Source: Turicibacter bilis
Lineage (GTDB): Bacteria > Bacillota_I > Bacilli_A > MOL361 > Turicibacteraceae
Length of the DNA: 64,000 nt
Direction: 5' to 3'
Assembly (NCBI RefSeq): GCF_024499055.1
Contig: NZ_CP071249.1
Span: 248,001-312,000, forward strand
Under the pieces are notes generated by a model. It searched no databases. It saw nothing but the letters and a program-made list of their open reading frames with translations, and had not been told where the DNA came from. Below, piece after piece: positions 35,250 through 43,196 of this stretch (within the stretch, counting starts at the first letter, position 1; the number at the start of each line of letters is the position of its first letter). Position numbers and translations under genes: made by a program.

Positions 35250-37542
35250 AGAAAAATTACATAAAGAAGATTTGTGGTATGCTAATTTTGGAATCGAGCG
35301 TGAAGGGTTACGTGTGACACCTGAAGGAGAGTTAGCGTTAACACCCCATCCGAAAGCTTTTGGGAATAAACTGTCAAATCCGTATATCACCACTGATTTT
35401 TCAGAAAGTCAAATTGAAATGATTACCCCAACTTATTCAACTGTCGAAGAAGCTTACCAATTCTTAAATGCGCTTTATCAGATAACCGTATCTGAATTAG
35501 AAGATGAATATTTATGGCCGCAATCGATGCCTTGTCTCATTAGTATGGAGCAAGAAATTCCAATTGCCCTTTATGAAGAGGGTGAAGCGGGAAGGGCCGC
35601 AATGAATTATCGCCAGGCATTGCTTGAGAAGTATGGAGGAAAAAAACAACTGATCTCAGGGATTCATTACAATTTTTCATTTAATGAATCGTTAATTCAA
35701 AAGCTATATGAAGCCAATCATCACGAATTAGAGTATCGATTGTTTAAAGATCAAATCTATTTAAAAGTGGTCCGCAACTATATTCGCTATCGCTGGTTAT
35801 TGATTTATCTTTTAGGGGCATCACCCGTTGTCGATGAGAGCTACTGTAGTGAATGTCGCGTCTCATCAAAGGAGGTTGCCCCACATAGTTACTCAAAATT
35901 AGGTGCAGTTTCTTTTAGAAATAGTCCATGTGGTTATCAAAATCACATGCCGATTTATGTTGATTATACAGATACGACACATTACGTTCATTCATTAAAT
36001 GAGTATATTGAACGTGGAGATATTTCGAGTTTTAAAGAGTTTTATAGTCCAATTCGCTTAAAAGCAAAAGATCCTATTCATTTAATGGAATCACTACTTC
36101 AGGATGGAATTGAGTACATTGAAATCCGTTCCATTGATTTAAATCCCTTTGAGGCGACTGGAATTTCATTGGCCGATTTACAATTTATCCATTTATTTAT
36201 TCTGTTTTTACTTGAAATGGATGAGCGAGAATACGACGAGTGGCAAGAAGAGGCGACTGAAAATGAACGTCGAGTGGCAATGGATGGATTACAATCAGAA
36301 TTATGGTTGATTCAAAATGGGCAGGAGATTTTATTGTCAGATTGGGCACAATCTATTTTAGATAAAATGCAAACAATTAATGAGACCTTTTCATTTAATT
36401 TAGATGAGATTTTAGAAGACAAACGTCATCAAATTTTGAATCCAAATGAAACGATTTCGGCAAAAATGATAGAGCTTGTTTCTGATAGTGATTATGTGAA
36501 GGTGAATCTTGAATTAGCTAGAACATATCAAGAGAACGTGTTGGATCAGCCTTATTCCTTAGCTGGATTTGAAGATTTGGAGCTATCTACACAAATCTTG
36601 ATCAAGGAGGCCATTAAACAAGGCATTCACATAGAAGTGCTTGATCGCTCAGATAATTTCATCTGCTTAAAGAAAGGGAAGCGGGAAGAGTTTATTCAAC
36701 AAGCAACTAAAACATCATTGGATTCTTACAGTGCGGTATTAGCAATGGAGAATAAGGTGATAACAAAGAGGATGTTAAGGGATAAAGGGATTTCTGTTCC
36801 GATGGGAGAAGTATTTACCTCTTTACCAGCTGCATTAGCTTCATATTCGCAATTTATTAATCAACATATTGTAATTAAGCCGAAAAGTACAAACTTTGGT
36901 CTTGGGATTACAATGATTGAACAATTGAATTCGAAAAAATGGTTTCAGCAAGCACTCGAGATTGCTTTTAACCATGATCAAAGCGTAATAGTTGAACAAT
37001 TTCAAAGGGGTAATGAGTATCGTTTCTTAGTGATAGATGATGAGGTTGTTGGTGTTTTACAACGAATTCCAGCTAATGTAACAGGTGATGGAATTCATAC
37101 GATTGAACAGTTAATTCAACAAAAAAATGAACACCCAATACGGGGAGTAAATTATAATCGCCCGTTAGAAAAAATTAAAATTGATGCTAGTTTACATCTT
37201 TATTTAGAGGCGCAACAGCTAACACTTACCTCTATTCCTAAACTAGGTGAGAAGATTCAATTACGAGAAAATTCTAATATTAGTACTGGTGGAGATAGTG
37301 TTGACATGACGGATCAAATGCCTTCACGTTTTAAAGAGATTGCTAGAAAAGCAGCTAAAGATTTAAATGTTGCCATTTGCGGGGTTGATATGATTATTGA
37401 GGATTGGCGAGATGAGTCATCTAACTATTCTATTATTGAAATGAATTATAATCCTGCCATTCATATTCATACATATCCGTTAATCGGAAAAGGTCGTCCA
37501 GTGGCTCAGTCCATTTTGAAAGCTTTAAATTTCATTAGTTAA
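35233..37542 (+). CDS. gshF: bifunctional glutamate-cysteine ligase/glutathione synthetase
   Basis: 769 residues starting at ATG 35233, ten bases after AAGGAGG; the upstream frame to 35197 lies inside the MATE gene. The N-terminal half is a gamma-glutamate-cysteine ligase (F-G-I-E-R-E-G-L-R, G-I-H-Y-N-F-S-F, Y-I-E-I-R-S-I-D-L-N-P-F). The C-terminal half is an ATP-grasp domain (V-I-K-P-K, E-Y-R-F-L-V-I, G-V-D-M-I, I-E-M-N-Y-N-P). This is the fused GshF/GshAB enzyme that makes glutathione from Glu, Cys and Gly. Being in an arsR operon ties thiol supply to metalloid stress. Confidence 0.93.
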   Translation: MLLQFKEKLHKEDLWYANFGIEREGLRVTPEGELALTPHPKAFGNKLSNPYITTDFSESQIEMITPTYSTVEEAYQFLNALYQITVSELEDEYLWPQSMPCLISMEQEIPIALYEEGEAGRAAMNYRQALLEKYGGKKQLISGIHYNFSFNESLIQKLYEANHHELEYRLFKDQIYLKVVRNYIRYRWLLIYLLGASPVVDESYCSECRVSSKEVAPHSYSKLGAVSFRNSPCGYQNHMPIYVDYTDTTHYVHSLNEYIERGDISSFKEFYSPIRLKAKDPIHLMESLLQDGIEYIEIRSIDLNPFEATGISLADLQFIHLFILFLLEMDEREYDEWQEEATENERRVAMDGLQSELWLIQNGQEILLSDWAQSILDKMQTINETFSFNLDEILEDKRHQILNPNETISAKMIELVSDSDYVKVNLELARTYQENVLDQPYSLAGFEDLELSTQILIKEAIKQGIHIEVLDRSDNFICLKKGKREEFIQQATKTSLDSYSAVLAMENKVITKRMLRDKGISVPMGEVFTSLPAALASYSQFINQHIVIKPKSTNFGLGITMIEQLNSKKWFQQALEIAFNHDQSVIVEQFQRGNEYRFLVIDDEVVGVLQRIPANVTGDGIHTIEQLIQQKNEHPIRGVNYNRPLEKIKIDASLHLYLEAQQLTLTSIPKLGEKIQLRENSNISTGGDSVDMTDQMPSRFKEIARKAAKDLNVAICGVDMIIEDWRDESSNYSIIEMNYNPAIHIHTYPLIGKGRPVAQSILKALNFIS

Positions 37543-37545
37543 AAG

Positions 37546-37598
37546 AGGTTATCTCAAAATGACTAAAATTTTATAGTCATCGAGAGATAACCTTTTTT
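37546..37598 (+). terminator. ars/gsh operon terminator
   Basis: AGGTTATCTC pairs with GAGATAACCT around an inner hairpin (ATGACTA/TAGTCAT), followed by seven T. Confidence 0.9.
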
Positions 37599-37864
37599 TA
37601 TTAGTTCATGCTTTAATGAGTATAGGAATTTTTGAAGCATAAAAAGTTAGAGCAAAAAAAGATAGCTTCAAAAGAATGATAAGAGTAGGAATCCTGGGTA
37701 CGTTTAAGAATATTAAACACATAATTCTTAAATATAACATGCGTTAGGATAGTCTATATTGTTAAAACCTTAGAAAGTAGCATCGTTCATTTTGTTGTTT
37801 TACATTTTTGAATGCATGATTAATTAGGTTTAGCGTTATATTTAGTTTAAATAGGGGGGATATC

Positions 37865-38119
37865 GGAATAAGAGAAATGATATGTTATAAATTGCATCAA
37901 CCATTTTCATTAGTAGGATTTGAAGATTTAGACGTAGTGACACAAAGTTTGATTAAAGAGGTCATCAAACAAGGAATTAGTATGGATGGTTTAAGTGATC
38001 TGAATAACTTTACGTCTTTGAACAAAAACAAGCATGAAGCATTTATTGAACAAACTAATAACAATTTATTTGAGTCTTATGGTGCAATGTTGGGGATGGA
38101 AACAGGAGATAGAGAATAA
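37865..38119 (+). pseudogene. fragment of a second gshF copy
   Basis: The 80-residue frame (ATG 37877) aligns with the middle of the upstream gshF. H-Q-P-F-S-L-V-G-F-E-D-L corresponds to D-Q-P-Y-S-L-A-G-F-E-D-L. I-K-E-V-I-K-Q-G-I matches I-K-E-A-I-K-Q-G-I, and S-Y-G-A-M-L-G-M-E matches S-Y-S-A-V-L-A-M-E. Only the linker between the ligase and ATP-grasp halves remains. It has diverged strongly, so the duplication or deletion is old. Confidence 0.75.
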
Positions 38120-38242
38120 AAGAATGGTAACACATCATGTGATTTCGACTTTAAGTAAAGAGAGGATTATCATTTTTTAAGATGAACTAAGGGTATAATT
38201 TTCTCATTCACTTGAGATTGTAAAAATGATATAAGAAAAAAT

Positions 38243-38287
38243 AAACCTAAGAAAAAAGCATTGATATACTTATTTTCTTAGGTTTTT
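38243..38287. terminator. bidirectional terminator
   Basis: AAACCTAAGAAAA pairs with TTTTCTTAGGTTT; T-run follows on the + strand and A-run precedes. It serves the convergent minus-strand gene. Confidence 0.8.
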
Positions 38288-38356
38288 AATAATAAAGTCT
38301 TTTAAATTTTTTTAATTCGATGTATTTTCTTAGTTGTTTACTCTTAGATTGTTCTT

Positions 38357-39178
38357 TTATTGGGTGACTTGCTCGATTTCATCTAAAATTCCACTTAAAC
38401 GAAGGGCTAACTCATCGAGTTGAAGTGCTTTTAAATTTAAAGCGTCTTCCGTAGCTAATTGTTGTTGTTTACTTCTTTTGAACTGGGCAGTCTCATCATT
38501 TTCAACCGCGATATAATTGGCTTCAAAGGCTTGTAATAGTTCCTTTGACTGTTGAAGCTTCATTCGAATCATAGTATTCGTATAGCCAGATTGTATCATT
38601 TCAGAAGCAACACTCATAACAGAATTAACATCGTGTTGAGCTAGTTCATCATCCATGAGTCTAAATGCAGTTTGGAGTGAGGTCTCATAAGTAGGTTCAT
38701 TTGGATTTGTCATATATTGCTCAACGGCATTGGTAGCGTGGCTAATTACATAAAGAACTTCCTCAATCACAGAATCTTGTGATTTTTTTTGAAGTTGTTT
38801 TTCAAGTTGTTGTTGAATTTTTGTTAAAGGATTTAAAATTTGAATCGAAATCGATTCTATATAAGGACTGATTTCTTCCACTAAAATATTTCTTTGAATC
38901 ATCAATTCGTCGATCTGTTGTTTTAGGGTTTGAATTTCAATTTCTAAATCTTCACGTTGCTCATTAAGAAGTTGGAATTGCGAAGTAGCATTTACTAATG
39001 TCGAAGTCTGATTTTCCAATAATTTAGAAAGAGGGGTTGAAACAGTCCGACTTGAGTCGAGTCTAATAGAGGACTCTTGAATCAACTCAGGCTTAAAGGG
39101 AATTCTTGTGGTGTAAAGACCGAAGAGAGTGAATACACCTCCTAGAAAACATAACGGTATAATTTGTTTAATTTTCAT
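38357..39178 (-). CDS. membrane-anchored coiled-coil protein of unknown function
   Basis: 273 residues. An N-terminal hydrophobic helix (about 6-22) acts as a signal anchor. The rest is mostly helical, with heptad-like stretches at about 65-105 (Q-L-L-N-E-Q-R-E-D-L-E-I-E-I) and 115-135, rich in Gln and Glu. GGGAGG precedes the start. No catalytic motif was seen. Extracytoplasmic structural role possible. Monocistronic. Confidence 0.65.
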   Translation of the reverse strand: MKIKQIIPLCFLGGVFTLFGLYTTRIPFKPELIQESSIRLDSSRTVSTPLSKLLENQTSTLVNATSQFQLLNEQREDLEIEIQTLKQQIDELMIQRNILVEEISPYIESISIQILNPLTKIQQQLEKQLQKKSQDSVIEEVLYVISHATNAVEQYMTNPNEPTYETSLQTAFRLMDDELAQHDVNSVMSVASEMIQSGYTNTMIRMKLQQSKELLQAFEANYIAVENDETAQFKRSKQQQLATEDALNLKALQLDELALRLSGILDEIEQVTQ

Positions 39179-39326
39179 GATAGCCTCCCAAAAAAACTAG
39201 TTTTTAATATTATGGTCGATTTAGTGGAATCTTTATCATAAAAGTTAAAAAATTTCAAAATTATATTTATTCGTTTATGAAAAATGTTAAATTGATAGGT
39301 GATAGGATGTTAGGTTGGAGATGAGG

Positions 39327-39543
39327 ATGATGAAAAAAAGTAATAATCAGCTTTTTAAGACTATAAAGTCTCTAATCTAATTGGGATTGTGTTTGTGTTT
39401 TTATCCGCTTGTATTCAGATGTTATTTCTGCCAGGGTTAGGTCAAACTATTGATACATTAGTTTGAATATGGGCGAATGATTCAAATCGGTAATCACGAG
39501 GGGCTTATGAAAGGTTTAGGATATGATGTTCATTTGTTTTAAA
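39327..39543 (+). pseudogene. internally deleted ABC exporter gene
   Basis: The start (ATG 39327 after a GGAG-like site) gives K-K-S-N-N-Q-L-F-K-T-I-K-S-L-I. The next frame gives a membrane helix ending L-F-L-P-G-L-G-Q-T-I-D-T-L-V, typical of the first helix of an ABC exporter (PxLLGxxID). Directly after, another frame reads G-R-M-I-Q-I-G-N-H-E-G-L-M-K-G-L-G-Y, the usual last motif of such a protein (GxIxExGxHxxLM). Everything between, about 500 residues, is gone. Confidence 0.6.
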
Positions 39544-39572
39544 CGTCAAAAAATATACAATTATGTACTTGA

Positions 39573-39598
39573 AAACCATAGTTAAACTGTGGTTTTTT
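39573..39598 (+). terminator. terminator after the ABC remnant
   Basis: AAACCATAG/CTGTGGTTT stem (one G-U pair) followed by a T-run; it probably once ended the exporter gene. Confidence 0.65.
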
Positions 39599-39727
39599 AT
39601 TTTTTGGAATTATTTTCAATAATAGATGATGAAATGGTAAAAATTGTGTCAGGTTTTGTCGTTGAATAAGGAGTGCTTTTTAAATATAATGAGGTTATGA
39701 GTTAAAGTGAGAAAAGGAGTCAAAGAA

Positions 39728-40891
39728 ATGAATCAAGAAAAACGAAAGGTCAAATCGATTAGCCTTGAAACCTTTGTGTTTTTAGGTGTTTTATTAGTTG
39801 GATTTGGTTATATTGGTAACAAAATGGGCGTGGGAATCATGTTTAGCGTCATTATGGAAACAGCCCATGACTTATTATTAGATACGGTGTTCTTTATTAT
39901 GGCACTTGCAGTCCTAGCAGGAGCACTGAGTGCCTTATTATCTGAATTTGGAGTCATTACCTTAATTAATAGATTATTATCAGTGTTTATTCGTCCTTTA
40001 TATGGATTGCCAGGGGCAAGTATTATTGGAGCGATTGCTACTTATTTATCAGATAATCCAGCGATTATTTCATTTGCTAAAGATAAAGAGTTTCAAAAAT
40101 TTTTCAAACGTTACGAAGTTCCAGCTTTATGTAACTTAGGAACAGCATTTGGAATGGGATTAATTGTGACAACATTCATGATGGCGCTTGGATCAGATTT
40201 CATTGTTCCTGCTTTAATTGGAAATGTTGGAGCGATTGTTGGAAGTATCATTAGTGTTCGATTAATGCTTCATTTTACAAAAAAATATTATGCCAATCAA
40301 CCACAAGAAGAAAGTAACGAGGAAGAAGTTATTGAACGACTAGATTACCGTGAAATTCGTGATGGTAATTTATTCCAACGAGTGTTGGATGCGATGCTTG
40401 AAGGTGGGAAAGCCGGGGTCGAGATGGGATTATCGATTATCCCAGGTGTGTTAATTATTTGTACCTTTGTGATGTTGTTAACATTTGGACCATCGACTGA
40501 TCCAGTAACAGGAGAAGCTGTCTATTTAGGAGTCGCTTATGAAGGAGTCGCTTTACTCCCAGCGTTAGGTGAGAAATTAATGTTTATTTTGAATCCATTA
40601 TTTGGATTTACAAATGCTCAAGCAATCGCTTTTCCAGTTACATCGTTAGGAGCTGTTGGAGCCGCAATGTCTTTAGTTCCACGATTTATTACTGAAAATG
40701 TGATTACTCCAAACGATATTGCCGTTTTCACCGCAATGGGAATGTGCTGGAGTGGATATTTAAGTACACATGTTGGGATGATGGATGCCTTAGGTGTGCG
40801 TAAATTAAGTAGTAAAGCCATTATTTCTCATACGATTGGTGGAATTGCTGCAGGAATGGTTGCGCATTTCTTGTATTTATTATTTGTATAA
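39728..40891 (+). CDS. nucleoside-recognition (Gate) domain membrane protein, CD0519/CD1768-like
   Basis: 387 residues with about ten membrane helices and two Gate-type halves. The loop Y-L-S-D-N-P-A-I-I-S-F-A lies in the first half and A-I-A-F-P-V-T-S-L-G-A-V-G-A in the second. It is related to spore-maturation-protein/nucleoside transporter-like membrane proteins. The substrate is unknown. It starts at ATG 39728 after AAAAGGAG; the frame opens earlier at 39707 without a site. Terminator at 40892. Confidence 0.8.
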   Translation: MNQEKRKVKSISLETFVFLGVLLVGFGYIGNKMGVGIMFSVIMETAHDLLLDTVFFIMALAVLAGALSALLSEFGVITLINRLLSVFIRPLYGLPGASIIGAIATYLSDNPAIISFAKDKEFQKFFKRYEVPALCNLGTAFGMGLIVTTFMMALGSDFIVPALIGNVGAIVGSIISVRLMLHFTKKYYANQPQEESNEEEVIERLDYREIRDGNLFQRVLDAMLEGGKAGVEMGLSIIPGVLIICTFVMLLTFGPSTDPVTGEAVYLGVAYEGVALLPALGEKLMFILNPLFGFTNAQAIAFPVTSLGAVGAAMSLVPRFITENVITPNDIAVFTAMGMCWSGYLSTHVGMMDALGVRKLSSKAIISHTIGGIAAGMVAHFLYLLFV

Positions 40892-40918
40892 AAAGTTGCT
40901 ATTTTGGCAACTTTTTTT
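40892..40918 (+). terminator. rho-independent terminator
   Basis: AAAGTTGC/GCAACTTT stem and T-run. Confidence 0.88.
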
Positions 40919-41063
40919 ATATACAGTAATAATGAGGAAGAGGTGACTTTATAAAAAACAGGAAAAAAAGTAGAGGCGAATATATCACAACGTGTTATAA
41001 TAATCTTATGAAAAATAGGGGGGATTTAGTAATTTTTATGATTTAAAGAGGAGTGAGTGTAAG

Positions 41064-41840
41064 ATGAGAGTTATGACGTTTAACCTTCGTTCAGATTCGA
41101 TTTTTGATGGGAAAAATCGCTGGAATAGTCGAAAGGAAATTGTATACGATATTTTAGATAAATATGCATGTGATATTATTGGATTACAAGAAGTGACATT
41201 AAAAATGCATGCCGATTTAGAAAATAAATTACATGATTATCAAATTGTTGGACAAGCAAGAAGTAAAAAATTCTTTGTTGAACATAATAATATATTAGTT
41301 TCCAAACGTCATAAAATTTTAGATCAAGAGACGTTTTGGTTATCGAATCAGCCTAAAAAAATAGGAAGTTCCATTTGGTATTCTATTTTTCCTCGTATTT
41401 GTACAACCGCAAAGATTCAATTAGAGGAGGGAATGATTGTTCGCGTTTATAATACTCATCTGGATTGTTATCTATCCCCTGCACGAGGATATGGACTGAA
41501 AAAAATTATGAGATATATCGAAAAGCAACAAGAGTTTGAAAAACTTCCCGTCATTTTAATGGGGGATTTTAATGCGAATCCTAATCATCGATTAATTAAA
41601 GGCTTTTTTGAAGGTGAGTTAAATACTCAACAGCTGATTGCGGTACAAGAGATTGATCGATCGATTTATCAGCAAGCAACCATGGGAGGCTTTAAAGACC
41701 GTCATCACGGCATGCATTTAGATTACATTTTTGTCTCACCTGAATATGAAGTCTTGAGAACACAAATTGTGAAAGATAATGTGAATGGGAGATTCCCATC
41801 TGATCATTATCCATTATTGGCAGATGTTTGTTTAATTTAG
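41064..41840 (+). CDS. endonuclease/exonuclease/phosphatase (EEP) family protein
   Basis: 258 residues with the EEP signature set: M-T-F-N-L-R, G-L-Q-E-V-T near residue 46, N-T-H-L-D, G-D-F-N-A-N and the terminal S-D-H-Y-P. Members hydrolyse phosphodiester bonds in nucleic acids, lipids or inositol phosphates. The sequence is closer to the general 'endonuclease/exonuclease/phosphatase' group than to ExoA. AAAGAGGAGTGAG precedes the start. Confidence 0.88.
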   Translation: MRVMTFNLRSDSIFDGKNRWNSRKEIVYDILDKYACDIIGLQEVTLKMHADLENKLHDYQIVGQARSKKFFVEHNNILVSKRHKILDQETFWLSNQPKKIGSSIWYSIFPRICTTAKIQLEEGMIVRVYNTHLDCYLSPARGYGLKKIMRYIEKQQEFEKLPVILMGDFNANPNHRLIKGFFEGELNTQQLIAVQEIDRSIYQQATMGGFKDRHHGMHLDYIFVSPEYEVLRTQIVKDNVNGRFPSDHYPLLADVCLI

Positions 41841-41902
41841 CAGAGAAACTAATGATAAAAACAAAAAAAGATACCATAATTAAAGTGTGACATTATAATA
41901 AA

Positions 41903-42036
41903 TGTCTTGAAGAACAAGACACTACCCTAATTTATATTTACGAAGTTCCCCCAAAAACTTCGTAATATTCTCTCTTTTCATCCCAATATTTATAAATCAT
42001 CCCCTGTTTTGAGGTTCGAAAGAACCTCCTTTTTTT
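41903..42036 (+). ncRNA. C-rich tandem small RNA, copy 1
   Basis: The predicted transcript begins at hairpin 1 (TGTCTTG/CAAGACA, 41903-41921). An open CTACCCTAA stretch follows, then hairpin 2 (TTACGAAGTT/AACTTCGTAA, 41938-41965) with a CCCCC loop. Next come two open C-rich sites, CATCCC (41979-41984) and CATCCCC (41998-42004), and then the terminator GAGGTTC-GAAA-GAACCTC with seven T. An extended -10 (TGA then CATTAT, or TATAAT at 41894) lies upstream; no good -35 is seen. There is no plausible protein on this strand. The C-rich sites could pair with G-rich ribosome sites of mRNAs. Confidence 0.85.
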
Positions 42037-42114
42037 ATTTTTAAAAAAGATAAGCAGAACAAAAAAATATCAAAATCCGACATTTAACACGAAAAGAACA
42101 CAAATCAGAGAGCG

Positions 42115-42128
42115 TTGTGTGGCATAAT
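42115..42128 (+). promoter_or_regulatory. promoter of RNA copy 2 with inverted repeat
   Basis: TGG-CATAAT (42120-42128) forms an extended -10. ACACAA (42098-42103) and TTGTGT (42115-42120) form an inverted repeat 11 bases apart just upstream. The same arrangement is at +232 for copy 3 but is absent before copy 1. No consensus -35 is present, so an activator may be needed. Confidence 0.5.
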
Positions 42129-42134
42129 AATAAA

Positions 42135-42268
42135 TGTCTTGAAGAACAAGACACTACCCTAATTTATATTTACGAAGTTCCCCCAAAAACTTCGTAATAT
42201 TCTCTCTTTTCATCCCAATATTTATAAATCATCCCCTGTTTTGAGGTTCGAAAGAACCTCCTTTTTTT
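42135..42268 (+). ncRNA. C-rich tandem small RNA, copy 2
   Basis: Identical in sequence to copy 1 over the transcribed part. The promoter region differs from that of copy 1 upstream of the -10 and is identical to that of copy 3. Confidence 0.85.
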
Positions 42269-42366
42269 ATTTTTAAAAAAGATAAGCAGAACAAAAAAAT
42301 ATCAAAATCCGACATTTAACACGAAAAGAACACAAATCAGAGAGCGTTGTGTGGCATAATAATAAA

Positions 42367-42500
42367 TGTCTTGAAGAACAAGACACTACCCTAATTTATA
42401 TTTACGAAGTTCCCCCAAAAACTTCGTAATATTCTCTCTTTTCATCCCAATATTTATAAATCATCCCCTGTTTTGAGGTTCGAAAGAACCTCCTTTTTTT
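42367..42500 (+). ncRNA. C-rich tandem small RNA, copy 3
   Basis: Identical to copies 1 and 2 up to the end of the terminator T-run. The spacer that follows the other copies is missing, and the que promoter begins about 44 bases later. Confidence 0.85.
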
Positions 42501-42543
42501 ATGTCACGGTATTTTGAAATGAAGAAAAAAATCGAATTATTAC

Positions 42544-42572
42544 TTGTAAAAAATTAATATTAATGGTATAAA
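42544..42572 (+). promoter_or_regulatory. sigma-A promoter of the queuosine operon
   Basis: TTGTAA (42544-42549), a 17-base spacer and TATAAA (42567-42572). Transcription should start near 42580, just before the riboswitch. Confidence 0.7.
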
Positions 42573-42590
42573 TAGGTTGTTAATTTAAAT

Positions 42591-42677
42591 AGACAGTTCA
42601 TTCAGACCATCCTGTCTTTAAACAAAACTAGGCTCGTATAGATAAGAAACTATGGGCGCCTTTGTGCGCCCTTTTTT
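42591..42677 (+). promoter_or_regulatory. preQ1-I-like riboswitch with expression platform
   Basis: Stem AGACAG/CTGTCT (42591-42617) encloses the loop TTCATTCAGACCATC. It is followed by an A-rich tail ending in ACAAAACTAGG (42622-42632), the H-type pseudoknot layout of class I preQ1 aptamers (GTTC...ACC...AAAACTA). A terminator GGGCGC/GCGCCC with six T follows at 42654-42677. Its position before queD-queE-folE-queC-queF supports feedback control by preQ1. The loop differs from common type I/II examples, so the subtype is uncertain. Confidence 0.8.
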
Positions 42678-42694
42678 ATTGCTATCATAGAAAT

Positions 42695-42748
42695 AAAAGC
42701 TTCTTTTTGTATGTCTAGTTTTTCATACAAAAAGAAGCTTTTTTAAAA
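42695..42748 (+). terminator. second terminator-like hairpin before queD
   Basis: A perfect 19-bp stem (AAAAGCTTCTTTTTGTATG at 42695-42713, complement at 42724-42742) with a T-run ends 17 bases before queD. It is unusual to have a second terminator after the riboswitch platform. Confidence 0.75.
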
Positions 42749-42764
42749 TTAAGGGGAGAATGTT

Positions 42765-43196
42765 ATGTTTACACTCAAAAGTGAAATTCAATTTGATATG
42801 GCCCATTATTTAAGTGGATATGTTGGGAAATGTAAGAATATCCACGGTCACCGTTATCGATTAGTTGTTAAAGTGTCTAGCCAAACTTTACATGAAAGCG
42901 GTCAATTACGCGGAATGGTAGATGATTTTTCGGAAGTAAAAGCTGTGTTAAAAGAAGTTCATGATTTATTTGATCATAAATTAGTCATTGAGGAAAATGA
43001 AGAAGGAAAGCGAGTGGTGGAAAAATTAAATGAATCAGGGAAAGTGTTTGAGATTTTATTTGTTCCTTATCGACCAACAGCTGAAGAAATGTCGCGTCAT
43101 ATTTTTAACGAGATTAAAAAACGAGGGGTACGAGTAACAGAGGTTGAGTTATTTGAAACGCCAACGAATAGTTGTATTTATACGGAGGAAGATTAA
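42765..43196 (+). CDS. queD: 6-carboxytetrahydropterin synthase
   Basis: 143 residues of the PTPS/QueD family. Zinc-binding histidines appear in D-M-A-H-Y and N-I-H-G-H-R-Y, the catalytic Cys in G-K-C-K-N, and D-D-F-S-E-V and T-A-E-E-M-S in the expected order. It converts dihydroneopterin triphosphate (made by FolE) to 6-carboxytetrahydropterin, the first committed step to preQ0. Its stop overlaps the queE start (TAATG). Confidence 0.94.
   Translation: MFTLKSEIQFDMAHYLSGYVGKCKNIHGHRYRLVVKVSSQTLHESGQLRGMVDDFSEVKAVLKEVHDLFDHKLVIEENEEGKRVVEKLNESGKVFEILFVPYRPTAEEMSRHIFNEIKKRGVRVTEVELFETPTNSCIYTEED

Larger units (their letters stand above)
41895..42500 (+). repeat. three tandem 232-bp repeats encoding a small RNA
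   Basis: The block starting at 41901 recurs at 42133 and 42365, a period of 232 bases. Units one and two look identical base for base. The third is identical until its terminator T-run ends at 42500, where the array stops. Each unit has an RNA gene (about 134 bases) followed by an A-rich spacer (about 98 bases) that contains the next unit's promoter. The identity implies recent duplication or ongoing gene conversion. Confidence 0.95.

Noticed and set aside
41938..42000. 20-codon minus-strand ORF inside each tandem unit (type I toxin candidate)
   Set aside because: The ATG follows GGGG with no spacing, the peptide is polar rather than membrane-active, and all terminator signals point to + strand transcription. 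The frame coincides with hairpin 2.
41895..42500. CRISPR array
   Set aside because: The units are 232 bases long and fully identical including their spacers; a CRISPR needs short repeats with differing spacers. Each unit has its own terminator.
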